From Rhodosporidiobolus odoratus (Eukaryota; Basidiomycota; Microbotryomycetes; Sporidiobolales; Sporidiobolaceae), in the NCBI GenBank assembly GCA_034387635.1, contig JAOANU010000007.1:1054001-1118000 (forward strand): 64,000 bases of DNA, read 5' to 3'. Positions 36,001 through 45,460 of the stretch are shown one piece after another. Under the pieces are notes generated by a model. The model searched no databases. It had not been told where the DNA came from and saw nothing but the letters and a program-made list of their open reading frames with translations. Both the position numbers and the translations under genes were made by a program. Each line of letters opens with the position of its first letter. The first letter of the stretch is position 1.

Positions 36001-36135
36001 GGTCTCGATCTTCTTCTGTCGAAAGTACAGTCGAGCGGAGCGGAGGAATAAACTGATACCCGAGGGAGAGGCGTCGAGAAGAAGGGGAGGTTTGCCGGGT
36101 TGGTAGATTGCCATGGTGATGGGAAGAGGGACCAT
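33088..36135 (-). pseudogene. Retrotransposon gag-protease-RT-RNase H part of the polyprotein
   Basis: The ATG at 36135 is the first in frame after the LTR; the frame itself is open further upstream into the LTR. A gag region with helix-rich capsid-like sequence ends in a zinc-knuckle-like C-x2-C-x6-H-x4-C (CFRCRQSYVDHSSSDC). Protease has ADSGSGLLL. Reverse transcriptase has YRGLNSNTVKDWTPLP and the FLDDIIIYS active site. RNase H has MTDASKVGVGAVLL, HEQELLGV and LTDHDTLRHF. The frame is stopped by the TAG in the first bases of the nested DNA element. Confidence 0.92.
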
Positions 36136-36367
36136 TTTAGAGTACCGTGCCGTTGCCGTGGGCGGTGGGGAGACTGACTCTGACTCGGATCCGGTAGTAG
36201 GGGAGTCAGAGAGCTCATCCTCGAGAGGTGATGTTGGATGATGAACCGGGGGTGCTGCTCGCTCGCGGAGGTAGTTGGAGGGGTTGGCAAGCAGCAGGGA
36301 ATACCAGTGGTAATACGATCGAGTACGTTGCGCCAGCTTAACAGTTGTGGTAGTCCTTAAAAAAAAG

Positions 36368-36645
36368 TGGAAGGCGGATATATCCGCCAACACTACGAGC
36401 CAACTAAGGAGAACCGCAGTGTATTGCTAGTTCAATCCGTTAGCTGATGCGTAAGGAGAGAACTAGGAGCGTCCGCGCTTCCGACCTTCCCTTCACTCAA
36501 CATTCCTTCCATCATTCCCTTCACTCCCACTCCTTACTCCTAACCCTATATCCTATTCCTAATCCCATACTTGTGGTAAGGCGTCCTAGCCTTACACCAT
36601 CCTATTCCTAATCCCATACTTGTGGTAAGGCGTCCTAGCCTTACA
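36368..36645 (-). repeat. 5' LTR of the retrotransposon
   Basis: This LTR matches the left one, but its outer (minus-strand 5') end carries a tandem duplication of about 45 bp (TCCTATTCC...CCTTACA, copies ending at 36596 and 36645). The outer edge abuts GATAG at 36646-36650. No clear tRNA primer-binding site follows the inner edge. Confidence 0.9.
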
Positions 36646-36843
36646 GATAGGTCCCCGCTATTGCAAGATCCACCAACTTCAAGCTGAGGGCGAGGTCAGG
36701 AATCAAGCCGAGGAGAGGTAGTGTCGGTGCTTGCTCTAGCTTCCCGCTACGAAAGCAGTCAACAGTGACTCGAGCTTGGTATTCGACAAAGGTGGGGCCA
36801 GCTGTAGCGGTGAAGAGCCCAAAAACTACAAAGTCCGTCCGCC
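36646..36843 (-). pseudogene. Coding-like segment next to the 5' LTR
   Basis: On the minus strand about 65 codons are open and protein-like (GPTFVEYQARVTVDCF, then LPLLGLIPDLALSLKLVDLA), running into the target duplication. Skipping the retrotransposon, the frame would continue for about 17 codons on the left side and stop at 30311-30313. A candidate acceptor (CACCGCTACAG) lies near 36798. I cannot find a phase-matching upstream exon and do not recognise the sequence. It could be the last exon of a gene disrupted by the insertion. Confidence 0.25.
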
Positions 36844-38387
36844 GCCTAGCTCACCAATCACTCAACATTGTCTCATCATGTAGTCCGTCTGCAGGACGCA
36901 AGAGCAACGGAGTGAACGGAGAACCTGAGCGAGGAGGGAATGAAAAGGAATGAATAGAAATAAGACTTAGCTCTGGGGGGAGTAAGTCGTGCTCGTCTGC
37001 CCAGACGTAGCAGCAATTGAGGAGCTCAAGCGTTGGTGGCCGGCAGATGGAAAAAAGGGCTGGCAATGGACCGAAGGGCAAGGGGCTACGGTGCAGTAGA
37101 TTCATCTCTCTCTCTCTCTTTTCCTGCTGCTTACGTTGCTGACCGAGTGCCGGCTGATTCTACATGCGCCCGTACAGGCTTGTCAACGCATGGTGATGTT
37201 CCGGCTCATTGTCAAGGGCAGCATCAAAGACAGAATGTGGTCTTTGGTATCAGCAGCTCAAGCCCAGGAGGTCCTAGCTTTGGGGTGCGGAATGTTGACG
37301 GCACAGGTAGTAGCTATTGGGTGAGCTCTCAAGGCAAAGACTTGTAATAAGGGTCAGGGAGGGACTGGTGGGAGGGAAGAGGGGGATCAAGGTTGCGGTA
37401 TTTGACTCTGGTACGCATACAAACTTGGCTCACTATCAACAGAGACTGTCGGCAAGTCTGTTTACCATCACAAGCTAGAAGTGCTGTACTGTTTGCATCA
37501 ATAAATCCTTATTCCGCACTCGAAGCGAGCACGAGCGATAAAGGAAGAGTTGCTTGACGGTACATGGTACTGCTGCGTACCCGGTCTCAAGGTCATAGAG
37601 ACTATACTGTAAGCGCCAGCATGGTACGAAGAGACAAGCTGGTTTTTCGTGAGCCTAGGCATGGATGTGAAAGCAGGCAAGGTTCTCTTGCTACTCTGCT
37701 GCGCCCACACGAAGCATCATATAACATAGTTGCATACGGGCAGAAGGACACGGAGTGGCAATAAACAAGAGCTGTACACGCTGCCGCACATTCTTCCTCT
37801 TTTCTTTGACAATGCATTTCTTCCGCAAGTACTGTATTGCAAGTGAATGGGTCCCTGGCCTCGTAGAGTGTCTTGTACAATTGAAGCGTTCCCAGGGAGT
37901 CAAGCAGGCAATGACAAGACGTTGTATGGAAAGGGAGACGTCTGTTTCGAGCGCTGTTTCTCCGTCTTTAGCTCGTCACACCCTGACCGGGTACATCACT
38001 TAAGCTGTAGCAACAATCCTCTCAATGAGGTGGGCTGTGCTCCTCATACCATAAAGCGAGGTCAACGGGAGCTGTAAGAGGAGGGACGGAAGGAAAGAAG
38101 TTCCGCGGGGGCAACGACAGCGGAACATCGACAACGTTAGGTTTTTGCGCACAACTGTTGTTTGTCTTGCCAGCCGGGTGAGAACACGCCTGAGCGTCCA
38201 TGTTCTTCAATAGGAGGACTGTGAGAAACACGGTGAGCAGGCCGAGGTTGGCTGTGAGCGGCCCGCAAAAATCTCGGCCGCGCTCACACGGCTTTTGCTG
38301 AGACGGCTATGTATATGATGCTGTAAAACCTCCAGGCTTACAGAAAAGCGCATATGTAATATAACAAAGTGCGTCTAAACAAGCAAA
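36844..38387. other. Gene-poor, lower-GC DNA
   Basis: Open frames are short, mostly without ATG and without coding-like third positions. A GC-rich inverted repeat (GTGAGCGGCC ... CGGCCGCGCTCAC) lies at about 38251-38284 around an A-rich loop. I see no gene that I can support. Confidence 0.45.
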
Positions 38388-38469
38388 GCCCGGTTAGCTC
38401 AGTCGGCAGAGCATCAGACTCTTACGCAGGTACATCTGAATGTCGTGGGTTCGAGCCCCACATTGGGCG
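38388..38469 (+). tRNA. tRNA-Lys (CTT) with a 9-nt intron
   Basis: The cloverleaf is complete: acceptor GCCCGGT/ATTGGGC, D-arm TAGCTCAGTCGGCAGAGC, anticodon stem TCAGA/TCTGA and T-arm GTGGGTTCGAGCCCCAC. The anticodon loop reads CTCTTA and then has about 9 extra nucleotides (CGCAGGTAC) one base 3' of the anticodon, the usual tRNA intron position. Internal A and B boxes are present. Confidence 0.95.
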
Positions 38470-38954
38470 CTTCTTTTTGCTAGAGCCTTGATTCACAGAG
38501 CCATTCATTGCTCTGGGAGGAATGAACCTCAAAAGAGCGACCTGTTTTGCCTGTCTGTCTGTTCTCTTGTATGACTTTCTGGCTCTAGCGCTGTGCTGAA
38601 CATTGCCCTGCCAAGCACAGACACTGCAAGTAACCTTTTTGCTGCTGCAAACCCCAGACAAGATTCTGTTACAATTTCAGCCCAAATTGATCTTGAGTGT
38701 TGTTGGCACCTAGACAGTCTTGGACTACGTTCTGGTGACAGCATGTACCTGCAGATTATGCTATTCTCTAAGAAAAAGCTGGAAGTCTCTTCAAGCAGCA
38801 CCAAGCAACTGATTCTGGGGTGTTTGTAGGTCATGTCTTAGCTCGGAGGACTCCTCCAGCGTCCTCGGGCTGCCAAGGGCCAAGCACTGCCTGAAAGATC
38901 AATGTCATACGTCAATTGACCGGGAGCCCGGACACTGCAGACCAGCAAAAGAAG
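38470..38954. other. Spacer between two tRNA genes
   Basis: A 78-codon frame with an ATG-like start (38593-38829, +) is open but has no recognisable domain or splice partners. Nothing else is seen. Confidence 0.4.
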
Positions 38955-39043
38955 TGGAGAACCAGGGAGTCGAACCCTGCGCCTCTCGCACACTTACTGA
39001 GAAGGTGCTAAGCGAGCGCGCTCTGCCGATGAGCTAGATCCCC
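38955..39043 (-). tRNA. tRNA-Ala (AGC) with a 15-nt intron
   Basis: On the minus strand: GGGGATC acceptor, CTAGCTCATCGGCAGAGC D-arm, anticodon stem CTCGC/GCGAG with loop TTAGCA followed by about 15 intron nucleotides, and T-arm CAGGGTTCGACTCCCTG. There is one T:T mismatch in the acceptor stem; otherwise the fold is sound. Confidence 0.93.
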
Positions 39044-40783
39044 ATTAATGTGAAGTGCTCAAAACAAATCAATATGAACACTTGGCTCCTGGTTCTGGGG
39101 GAAAAACAAAGACAGGTCCAGGAATGCCAGAATTCAGTGACAACAAGCTGAAGAACAGAGAGAAAAGTAAGGCTACAGCTTTAGAGGGGTCAATCAGTAC
39201 AAGTCGTGGCTTGACAAGAAAAAGAACGTCAAGAATGCGATGCGGGAGCGCGGCTGATCACTGACATACAAGGCACAGTGGCGGAACAGTGGGTGCCTGT
39301 AAGGAAGCAAGGGAAGACTGGCTGGATAGGAATGGAGGGAAGAGAGGAACAATGAGGAAGAACAGTCAAGGTGCGGGGGAAAGTGGAAAAACAGGGGGTC
39401 TTTGTAAGTGCGGCTTACATTCCCCACAGAAATACACTCAGATGACAATCCCTTGCAGAGAATGGCTGATACCATCATGGAGCCCTTGTCTTGAGTTGCT
39501 GAGAGCGCTTTGTGCCTTGCTCGTTCTATGAAAGTGAGGCCGATATTGATCAAGGTCTCAGCCGCCCAAATGTTCCACAGCAGTGACCAAAGCCTGTGCA
39601 GGGAAGACATACTCTGAAGCACTGTGTACCCCATAGATGTACTCAGGAGTGACCCCAGGTTACACAGTTTACTCTGTGCCTGTGAAAACAACCAGCTTCC
39701 CCCTCACATAGACAGGTGCAACCAGCAATGGACACTGTAAAGCCCTGGTGCACTGCCGTTGACCGCCTTGTGCCCCTGTGACTCTGCCCCCTGTCTTGTA
39801 ATCTGCCACCTTGTCCACTTTTAGGGTAATACCCAAAGCTGTGATAACAAGCTTGGCTTGGTCACATCTTACCGAAAGGTGGACTTCTAGTGTTTCCGCC
39901 ATACGACAGAAGTGGGAGGCACCCAAGGTGCTTCTGACAGTTCTGCGTAAGAAACCTCCTGGTCAAGGGTATCTACTGTGTGTTATTGCGCAGGACACCT
40001 TCACCACCAGCCTTCCCCGTGTCAATAGGGTAGTGTACGCTTCCCTTGATGTCTCTCAGGGGTTCCAGCAAGTCTCACGTATTTCCCCCTCTGTAGCCAT
40101 CCGGCAGAAGCGTCGACCACCCCCCCCTAGTGTAGCCCCGCTGTGTCCCAAGAGTTTCTGGAAAGCTTGACCAAGCGATCTCTGTTCCGCCTCCCTGTTT
40201 CCGCCTTACACAAGATGTGGCCTATGTTCTAAATCCCCTTAAAAGCTGCACTTCAAGTCCAGTGCTCCACAGATATGTGGTCTACTGCTGTAGCAGCGGT
40301 ACAGTCAGTTGAATAGCCAAAGGCAGTCTACCAGAGCTTCAGACAGCACTGAAAACCCTGATGGCTGCCCCGCCCAAGGGGTGAGCGGCAATACAAGGCG
40401 GGACACGCTGTACAAGGAAACAAGTGAATAAGAACAGACAAGAGGACAGTAGCTCATGGTTTGTATGTGGAGCATTGGAAGGTTAGCACCTCCACTCACA
40501 ACACCCATTGGCAGTCCAGCTTTGTCAAGAAAGAACAAGCTGACCGGCACAGAAACTAGGTCAAAACACTCTGACAAGCCAATAACATGGTGAGCAGACT
40601 GATTGGTCCATGCTCTGTGACTTTCTAAGCAACAAGCCAGATCTTGCACGGATCACCAGCAGATGTCAACTGCCATGGGCAAACCTTCATCCAGGTTGTC
40701 ACGAAAAAGGGACTGGTAACCTGATACTTGGGAGGAGATGGTCTTGCACAATACAGCTACCTTCCCCGGTCCAGCGCGAAAAC
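39044..40783. other. Gene-poor region with unassigned open frames on the minus strand
   Basis: Three minus-strand frames (39194-39691, 39669-39926, 40305-40649) are open for 85-165 codons and read like protein in places (for example AETLEVHLSVRCDQAKLVIT). They lack good starts and I could not join them by phase-consistent splicing. They may be parts of a decayed gene or chance in near-50% GC DNA. Confidence 0.3.
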
Positions 40784-40865
40784 TGTCCTGGCCGTGAATT
40801 GAACACGGGTTTTCACAGCTTTTAGGAGCCACAATGTGATGTACTAGCCACTATACTACCAAGAC
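40784..40865 (-). tRNA. tRNA-His (GTG) with a 10-nt intron
   Basis: On the minus strand: acceptor GTCTTGG/CCAGGAC with discriminator A, D-arm TAGTATAGTGGCTAGTAC, anticodon stem TCACA/TGTGA, loop TTGTGG followed by about 10 intron nucleotides, and T-arm CCGTGTTCAATTCACGG. The D-arm closely follows the eukaryotic tRNA-His pattern. G-1 is not encoded and would be added after transcription, as is usual. Confidence 0.88.
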
Positions 40866-41865
40866 TTATAAAGACTCTCTTCGATTTACATATATATATC
40901 AACAGCTTTTGTTGTTTCGGCTGAAACCCTTGACTGTAGGCTTTGAGCACTAACTGAACCTGGAGCCTTGCCACCAATCTCTGTCTGTGTGGGCTCCATC
41001 TGAGAGATCAGGCTAACTGTAGGGCAGAAAGGCTACCCTACTCTGTCTTCCTCTAAACAGCTGGACACGTTTACAGTAGGGACGGCACAGTGCAGATATT
41101 CCCGGGCAAAGTGTGCGCACAGCATAGTAGCTCCAGACAATACAGACAGGACTATCTCTCTGGGTTGCCAAGCTTCTACCTTTCTGCAGAGGCATGGGTG
41201 TTGTGAGAGGCAAGATGGGGTAAGACAAGCAGAGAGTCAGGAAAGAAGGAGGAAGAATCCACTTCATCAGAACAGAACAGTGGAGTGCAATTGACCAGGG
41301 TACACCATTCAGGAACAGAAGAGGCCAACCTTTCTACTGCACACAAGAACAGTAAGTTGACAGAGCAAACCAAGCCAGAAACAAATACTTTCTCTCGTAC
41401 CTCTGTCTTGGTGTTCACAATACTGGTGATGCAAGGTGTTGCTTCACCACTGATAATCCAAACAATCTATGTATTCCCTGTGCCACACTACGACCTGTAT
41501 ATTCTGTCTGTTGGAATGTGAACAGTGTCAGGAGGAGAAGAGGCAAGCATGGATTTGAAAGTACAGAAGATCTATGGATGTGAATTTCTTTGCTCCTTGC
41601 CCCACATGCTCCGGCTTCTCTGTTCCATTCACTTCTATATTGGCTTCCCTTCCCCTACCTCTTTACCTGAACCTGTACAGAGGCAGGCCACGGTCAGCCT
41701 TACCTGGTTGGCTCACCGGATCTCTGGCTTATTCAGTCTTCCGCTCATGCTCCAGAATCCCATCAACAAACAACAAGAGGCCACCATCAAAGCAGGATGG
41801 AGTATGCACCAGACAGAAGGCACTCATTTTCCCCATCAAGTCCAAATGTCTGACAGCAGACTTGA
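40866..41865. other. Gene-poor lower-GC stretch
   Basis: Short open frames on both strands, including a minus-strand one at 41176-41418 starting MNTKTEVREKVFVSG, have no domain or splice support. I see no repeat or RNA here. Confidence 0.35.
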
Positions 41866-42240
41866 TTGATTGACTGATTGACTGTTTAATTCAAGCTTAA
41901 ACCAGTCAGTGTCAGGCCTACAGAAGTACTGTGTCAAGCTTGAAGTCAAACAGTCATTCATCTATTCAGCTGGCATGAGGGTGCTGGCAGGTGTGCCAAC
42001 TACCTCCTCTGGGCGACAGTTGCCACACTCGCAGTTGGTTGGAGTTACCACACATGGGATGTGTGGTTGTTTGTACATACTCAAGTCTGGAGTGGGTATC
42101 AGGCTGGTGGCCCGTATAGACTACATGCGAGAGAGGAATGACAAAACCAAGACATCAACGACAAGGGTAGAGAGGGGAGGACACGAGAGCTGAGAGAAAG
42201 ACGTGGGGGGAGGGGGAAGAACCGACTCCATCACTAAAAC
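41866..42240 (-). repeat. Decayed non-LTR retroelement ends related to the right-hand array
   Basis: Positions 41866-41960 resemble the element-A 3' end of the array: an (ATTG)n-like tail, then TTCAAGCTTAAACCAG and TGTCAGGCCTACA. Positions of about 42080-42240 resemble the element-B end (GGTGGCCCGTATAGACTACATG and the following G-rich sequence). The order matches one array unit, but with much divergence and the middle missing. It is an old relative of the array unit. Confidence 0.7.
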
Positions 42241-42613
42241 ACAGCTTCATTGCATCCCCACCGTGCCCCTTGGTTGAGCTGGAGGCAATGATGGCCGATA
42301 TGATGCTGATTGCAGGATAGATTTGACAAAGAGTTTTCCCCTTTCTCTGCTTCACTTGGTTCCGTTTCTTGCTCTCCAGCACCTTCTGATTGATCTCTGC
42401 CTTTCCCAAATCATTCCCATCCTTCTGTTGAAAGGGACTGCAGGGTGAGGCTAGTAAGAAGAGCAAGGACAATGAGTGAGATGAAACAAAGGAAATGTTT
42501 GCTCATCTTGCCAGGAGGGGCACTACAGCAATATTTCCTCATTTCCTCACGATACCCCCTTCCCCCTTGTCTCTCTCTCCTCCCACTCCCTCTCCCCTCC
42601 CTCTGACATCAAC
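42241..42613. other. Spacer between decayed element copies
   Basis: No gene or clear element sequence is recognised. A CT-rich run precedes the next relic at about 42540-42600. Confidence 0.35.
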
Positions 42614-42830
42614 ATGAAGTCACTCTTGAAGCAGCCTGGACTACCACCACCATTGACACTAGTCTCCGCTCCATTGACCTCATACGGCGTGGTAAAGCCT
42701 TTGCTTGCCCTATTCACCGTCTACCTTGTCGTCATACTTTGCTCCTCCCTTGGCTATGTCTCCACCTGGCAACCTTGGTGCTTTCAAGCGATTACTCATG
42801 TCAGCAGACCCGGCAGGTAATTAATTGTGA
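42614..42830 (+). pseudogene. Decayed RNase H-ORF fragment, plus orientation
   Basis: One plus frame reads SIDLIRRGKAFACPIHRLPC and then RHTLLLPWLCLHLATL. This lines up with the array ORF segment around LIDPRPPGKAFSRPIHHLP and its continuation. It is the same region of the same protein, heavily mutated and in the opposite orientation to the array, so the family has inserted both ways here. Confidence 0.65.
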
Positions 42831-42935
42831 GAGAAAGGAAAGAGAATCGATTGAATGAGCTATGCAACAAATAGTAGGGAGAGTATGTTGTGGGAGGAAA
42901 AGCAGCACAAGCCCAGGCAATAACTTCACCCTCAG

Positions 42936-43196
42936 CTATTTCCTCAGCTCTTGTCTTTGCCCCTCATACCCTTCATACTCTGAGCAGGAAGTGTTCGCTT
43001 GTCTAAGCTGGCCCCACAGCCTATCCGGGTCACTGCCTGCCAAAGCACGCTTTATCGCACCCAGCTCGTTAAGGTCAAGGCACAGAGGGGAAAGGAGAGT
43101 GGTGTGTTGATGGGGAAAGCGGTGGAAGCGAAGCATGAACAGGGATGCTGTTCCCGCCGCAACATCTGTACTGAGGTGTCTTTTCTTCCCGTACAT
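42936..43196 (-). pseudogene. Decayed RNase H-ORF C-terminal fragment, minus orientation
   Basis: The minus frame includes LCLDLNELGAIKRALAGSDP followed by DRLWGQLRQANTSCSEYEGY. It aligns by eye with the array ORF LRLDFNDLGATKRFLDDDDP and the Cys/His motif that follows. The zinc-finger cysteines are mostly lost. Confidence 0.7.
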
Positions 43197-43370
43197 TTCT
43201 CTGCCTCTTCTTCATTGCTTGTCTCGTCCTCCGCTCCTGCCCCATATAGCGTCTTCTTTGCCTTCCTGTTCTCCTTCATTTTCTCCTTATTCAGTTCCTT
43301 GTCCACTCCTCTATTTTCACGCGCATCTGTCTTCTCGTTGCCACCATTGCAGCAGAACCTGGGTGCTGGA

Positions 43371-43544
43371 GTGGTTTCAATGGCTGATCAGTGATAGGGA
43401 TCGAAGGTGTACCCCAATTTGTGGGCCAAGGGTAGGTGAGGAGTCAGCAAGGTTGGGTAGAGCGAATGATCGTTGGCCAGGATGACAATGGAGGAGCAAC
43501 ATGTGGGGATGTTGGAAAGGGCTGGTAAGGGGGAGAGGAGGCCC
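43371..43544 (-). pseudogene. Decayed RNase H-ORF middle fragment adjoining the array
   Basis: The minus frame has LPNLADSSPTLGPQIGVHLR, which resembles LRNLFDPSPTPGQQIRLQLR of the array ORF. It directly abuts the first array unit at 43545, so the array grew next to, or from, an older copy. Confidence 0.6.
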
Positions 43545-45460
43545 ATTGATTGATTGATTGAGTGATTCCAAGCTTAAACAAGTCGGTGTCAGGCCTACAA
43601 GAGTCCTATGTCGACTGGGCGCCTCAGAGAGGTCTTCAACGGGTAGAAGGGGTATCAGTCACACGGGAGAAGAGAGAGGGAAAACGATCGGTAGAATGGA
43701 TAAAGCGAAGAAGGGGGAAGATGTGGGAAGGGGAGAACAGAAAAGCCAGTCCAGGAATCCGCTGCACCTTCAGCTCTCTCCTCAACTCCTTCCTCTCCTC
43801 CTCATACTGCTCGCATTCTAGAAGGTAGTGTTCGCGGGTCTCCAGCGCGCCGCATTGCTTGCAGAGGCGTTCCGGGTCGTCGTCGTCAAGGAAGCGTTTG
43901 GTCGCGCCGAGATCGTTGAAGTCGAGGCGTAGGCGGGAGAGGAGGACGGCGTGGCGACGGGGGAGGTGATGAATAGGCCGGGAGAAGGCTTTGCCCGGTG
44001 GTCGGGGATCGATCAGTCGTAAAGCGGCACCGACGTTGTTGGCCTGTGTCCATTGGGTCGTCCACTCGGCTTGGAGAGCCGCCTCGTGTTGTTGACGGAG
44101 GGCAGAGAGCGAGAGAGGGAGTCGGGGGGTATGATGCGAGTTGGCTGAGGCCCTCTTCACCAACTGTGTTGAGGACTCCTGTGCTCCATCCCAATCGCTG
44201 TTCCCACTCTCGCTGCTTCCTTCATCCTCCATGCCCTTCCTGTAAACTCTAACCATCTTCCCTCCCTTTACCCGCTTCCGCTCCTTCTTCCTCTGCTTGC
44301 CCCCCTCCTTTTCCTCCTCCAGCTCCCGGTTGACTGCCGCGTTTGCAAGCTCATCTGCCCGTTCGTTGCCGGCGATTCCGACGTGTCCTGGGCACCACTG
44401 GAGGGTGATCGTGATTTCTGGGTGGGTCCGATTTAGTCCGAGGAGAATGGAACGGAGCTGTAGCCGGATTTGTTGGCCGGGCGTAGGAGAGGGGTCGAAG
44501 AGGTTGCGGAGCGCGGATTGATTGATTGTCGGCAAGGATGTAGAGGGACTGAAGATGTATGTCTGTGGAAGATAGAAGGGGAGAAAGAGAGAGGATTCCT
44601 GCTTTCGCTCCCTGTAGCTCTCCCTCATAGACCGTTCTGCCTCTCCCCATCGCTTCGCTTCTCTCAATGTTGCCTTCGACTCCACCATTTCGGACCACAG
44701 TCAGGGCTCCTGCGCCTACAACTAGAGGAGGCCCAGCTTTGCCCCTTGTTGTGAGCACTTGTAGAATGTCCTTCCTTGTCCCATTGACTTGCTCTTCTCT
44801 ACTTCTCCTTCAGTATCTAGGCCTTGCACCACCACAAGTGCATGTGCTTCAACTACTCCCTTCTAGTACGAGCGATCACCGTAGAAGCTGGCATGTCCGC
44901 AGAGTTGAGATTGTTTGTTTGTTTGTTTGTTTGTTTGTTTGTTTGTTTGTTTGTTTGTTTGTTTGTTTGTTTGTTTGTTTGTTTGTTTGTTTGTTTGTTT
45001 GTTTGTTTGTTTGTTTGTTTGTTTGTTTGTTTGTTTGTTTGTTTGTTTGTTTGTTTGTTTGTTTGTTTGTTTGTTTGTTTTATTCCAAGCTTAAAGTCTG
45101 TATCGGGCCAGTGGCCCATGTAGACTACGAAAGAGAGAGGGAGGGAGGGGGAATCGAACACAAGGCAGGGAGGACAACACAGAAAGAAAGTAGAGGACAT
45201 GGAAAGCGAAGGGAGAAAAGGGGGAGGAAGAAACCACTCCATCACTGTTGAGGTGGAGGTAGAGTTCGTGGGGAGCCTTGCTTCCGTCCGCGCATGGGGA
45301 GAAGATGGTGAGGGTAGTCTTGGCTGGTGCGTCCCATGGTGCAATGGGAGAGGGGTGGACGGGTCTGACAGAGGATGATAGTGGGAGAATGGCAGGGAAG
45401 GAACGAGGAGCGATGTGGAGGGGAGAAGGGTGCATTTGCTGGATTGCGTTGCGAGTAATG
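43545..45460 (-). repeat. Array unit 1 (1916 bp)
   Basis: This is the left boundary unit, with one extra ATTG in its edge tail. The (TTTG)n tract is about 42 copies (44912-45080), the longest in the array. The ORF is broken by a 4-bp ATTG duplication near 44520, inside the codons of the LADNQSA active-site segment. It carries AACTCGCAT (Ser) where units 2-11 have the Pro codon of NPHHTPR. Confidence 0.93.

Larger units (their letters stand above)
30363..36645 (-). mobile_element. Ty3/gypsy chromovirus-type LTR retrotransposon, interrupted by a DNA element
   Basis: Near-identical LTRs (30363-30645 and 36368-36645) begin TGTAAGG and end CTTCCA on the minus strand. They are flanked by the direct repeat GATAG (30358-30362 and 36646-36650), the 5-bp target duplication. 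A purine tract lies immediately upstream of the 3' LTR (30646-30662). The internal frame runs gag, protease, RT, RNase H, integrase and a decayed chromodomain, the order of Ty3/gypsy chromoviruses. A 1008-bp pogo-like element splits the frame between RNase H and integrase. The copy is therefore intact at its ends but non-functional. It is an ordinary fungal retroelement, annotated here only as a genomic insertion. Confidence 0.93.

Noticed and set aside
39194..40649. A multi-exon minus-strand gene
   Set aside because: Individual frames look protein-like, but no combination of donors and acceptors gave consistent phases with a start codon, so I left them unassigned.
44900..45120. Long repetitive proteins of the VCLF or KQTN type in each array unit
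   Set aside because: They are translations of the (TTTG)n/(CAAA)n tract. A 4-base repeat without a stop is open in every frame, so openness carries no coding signal.
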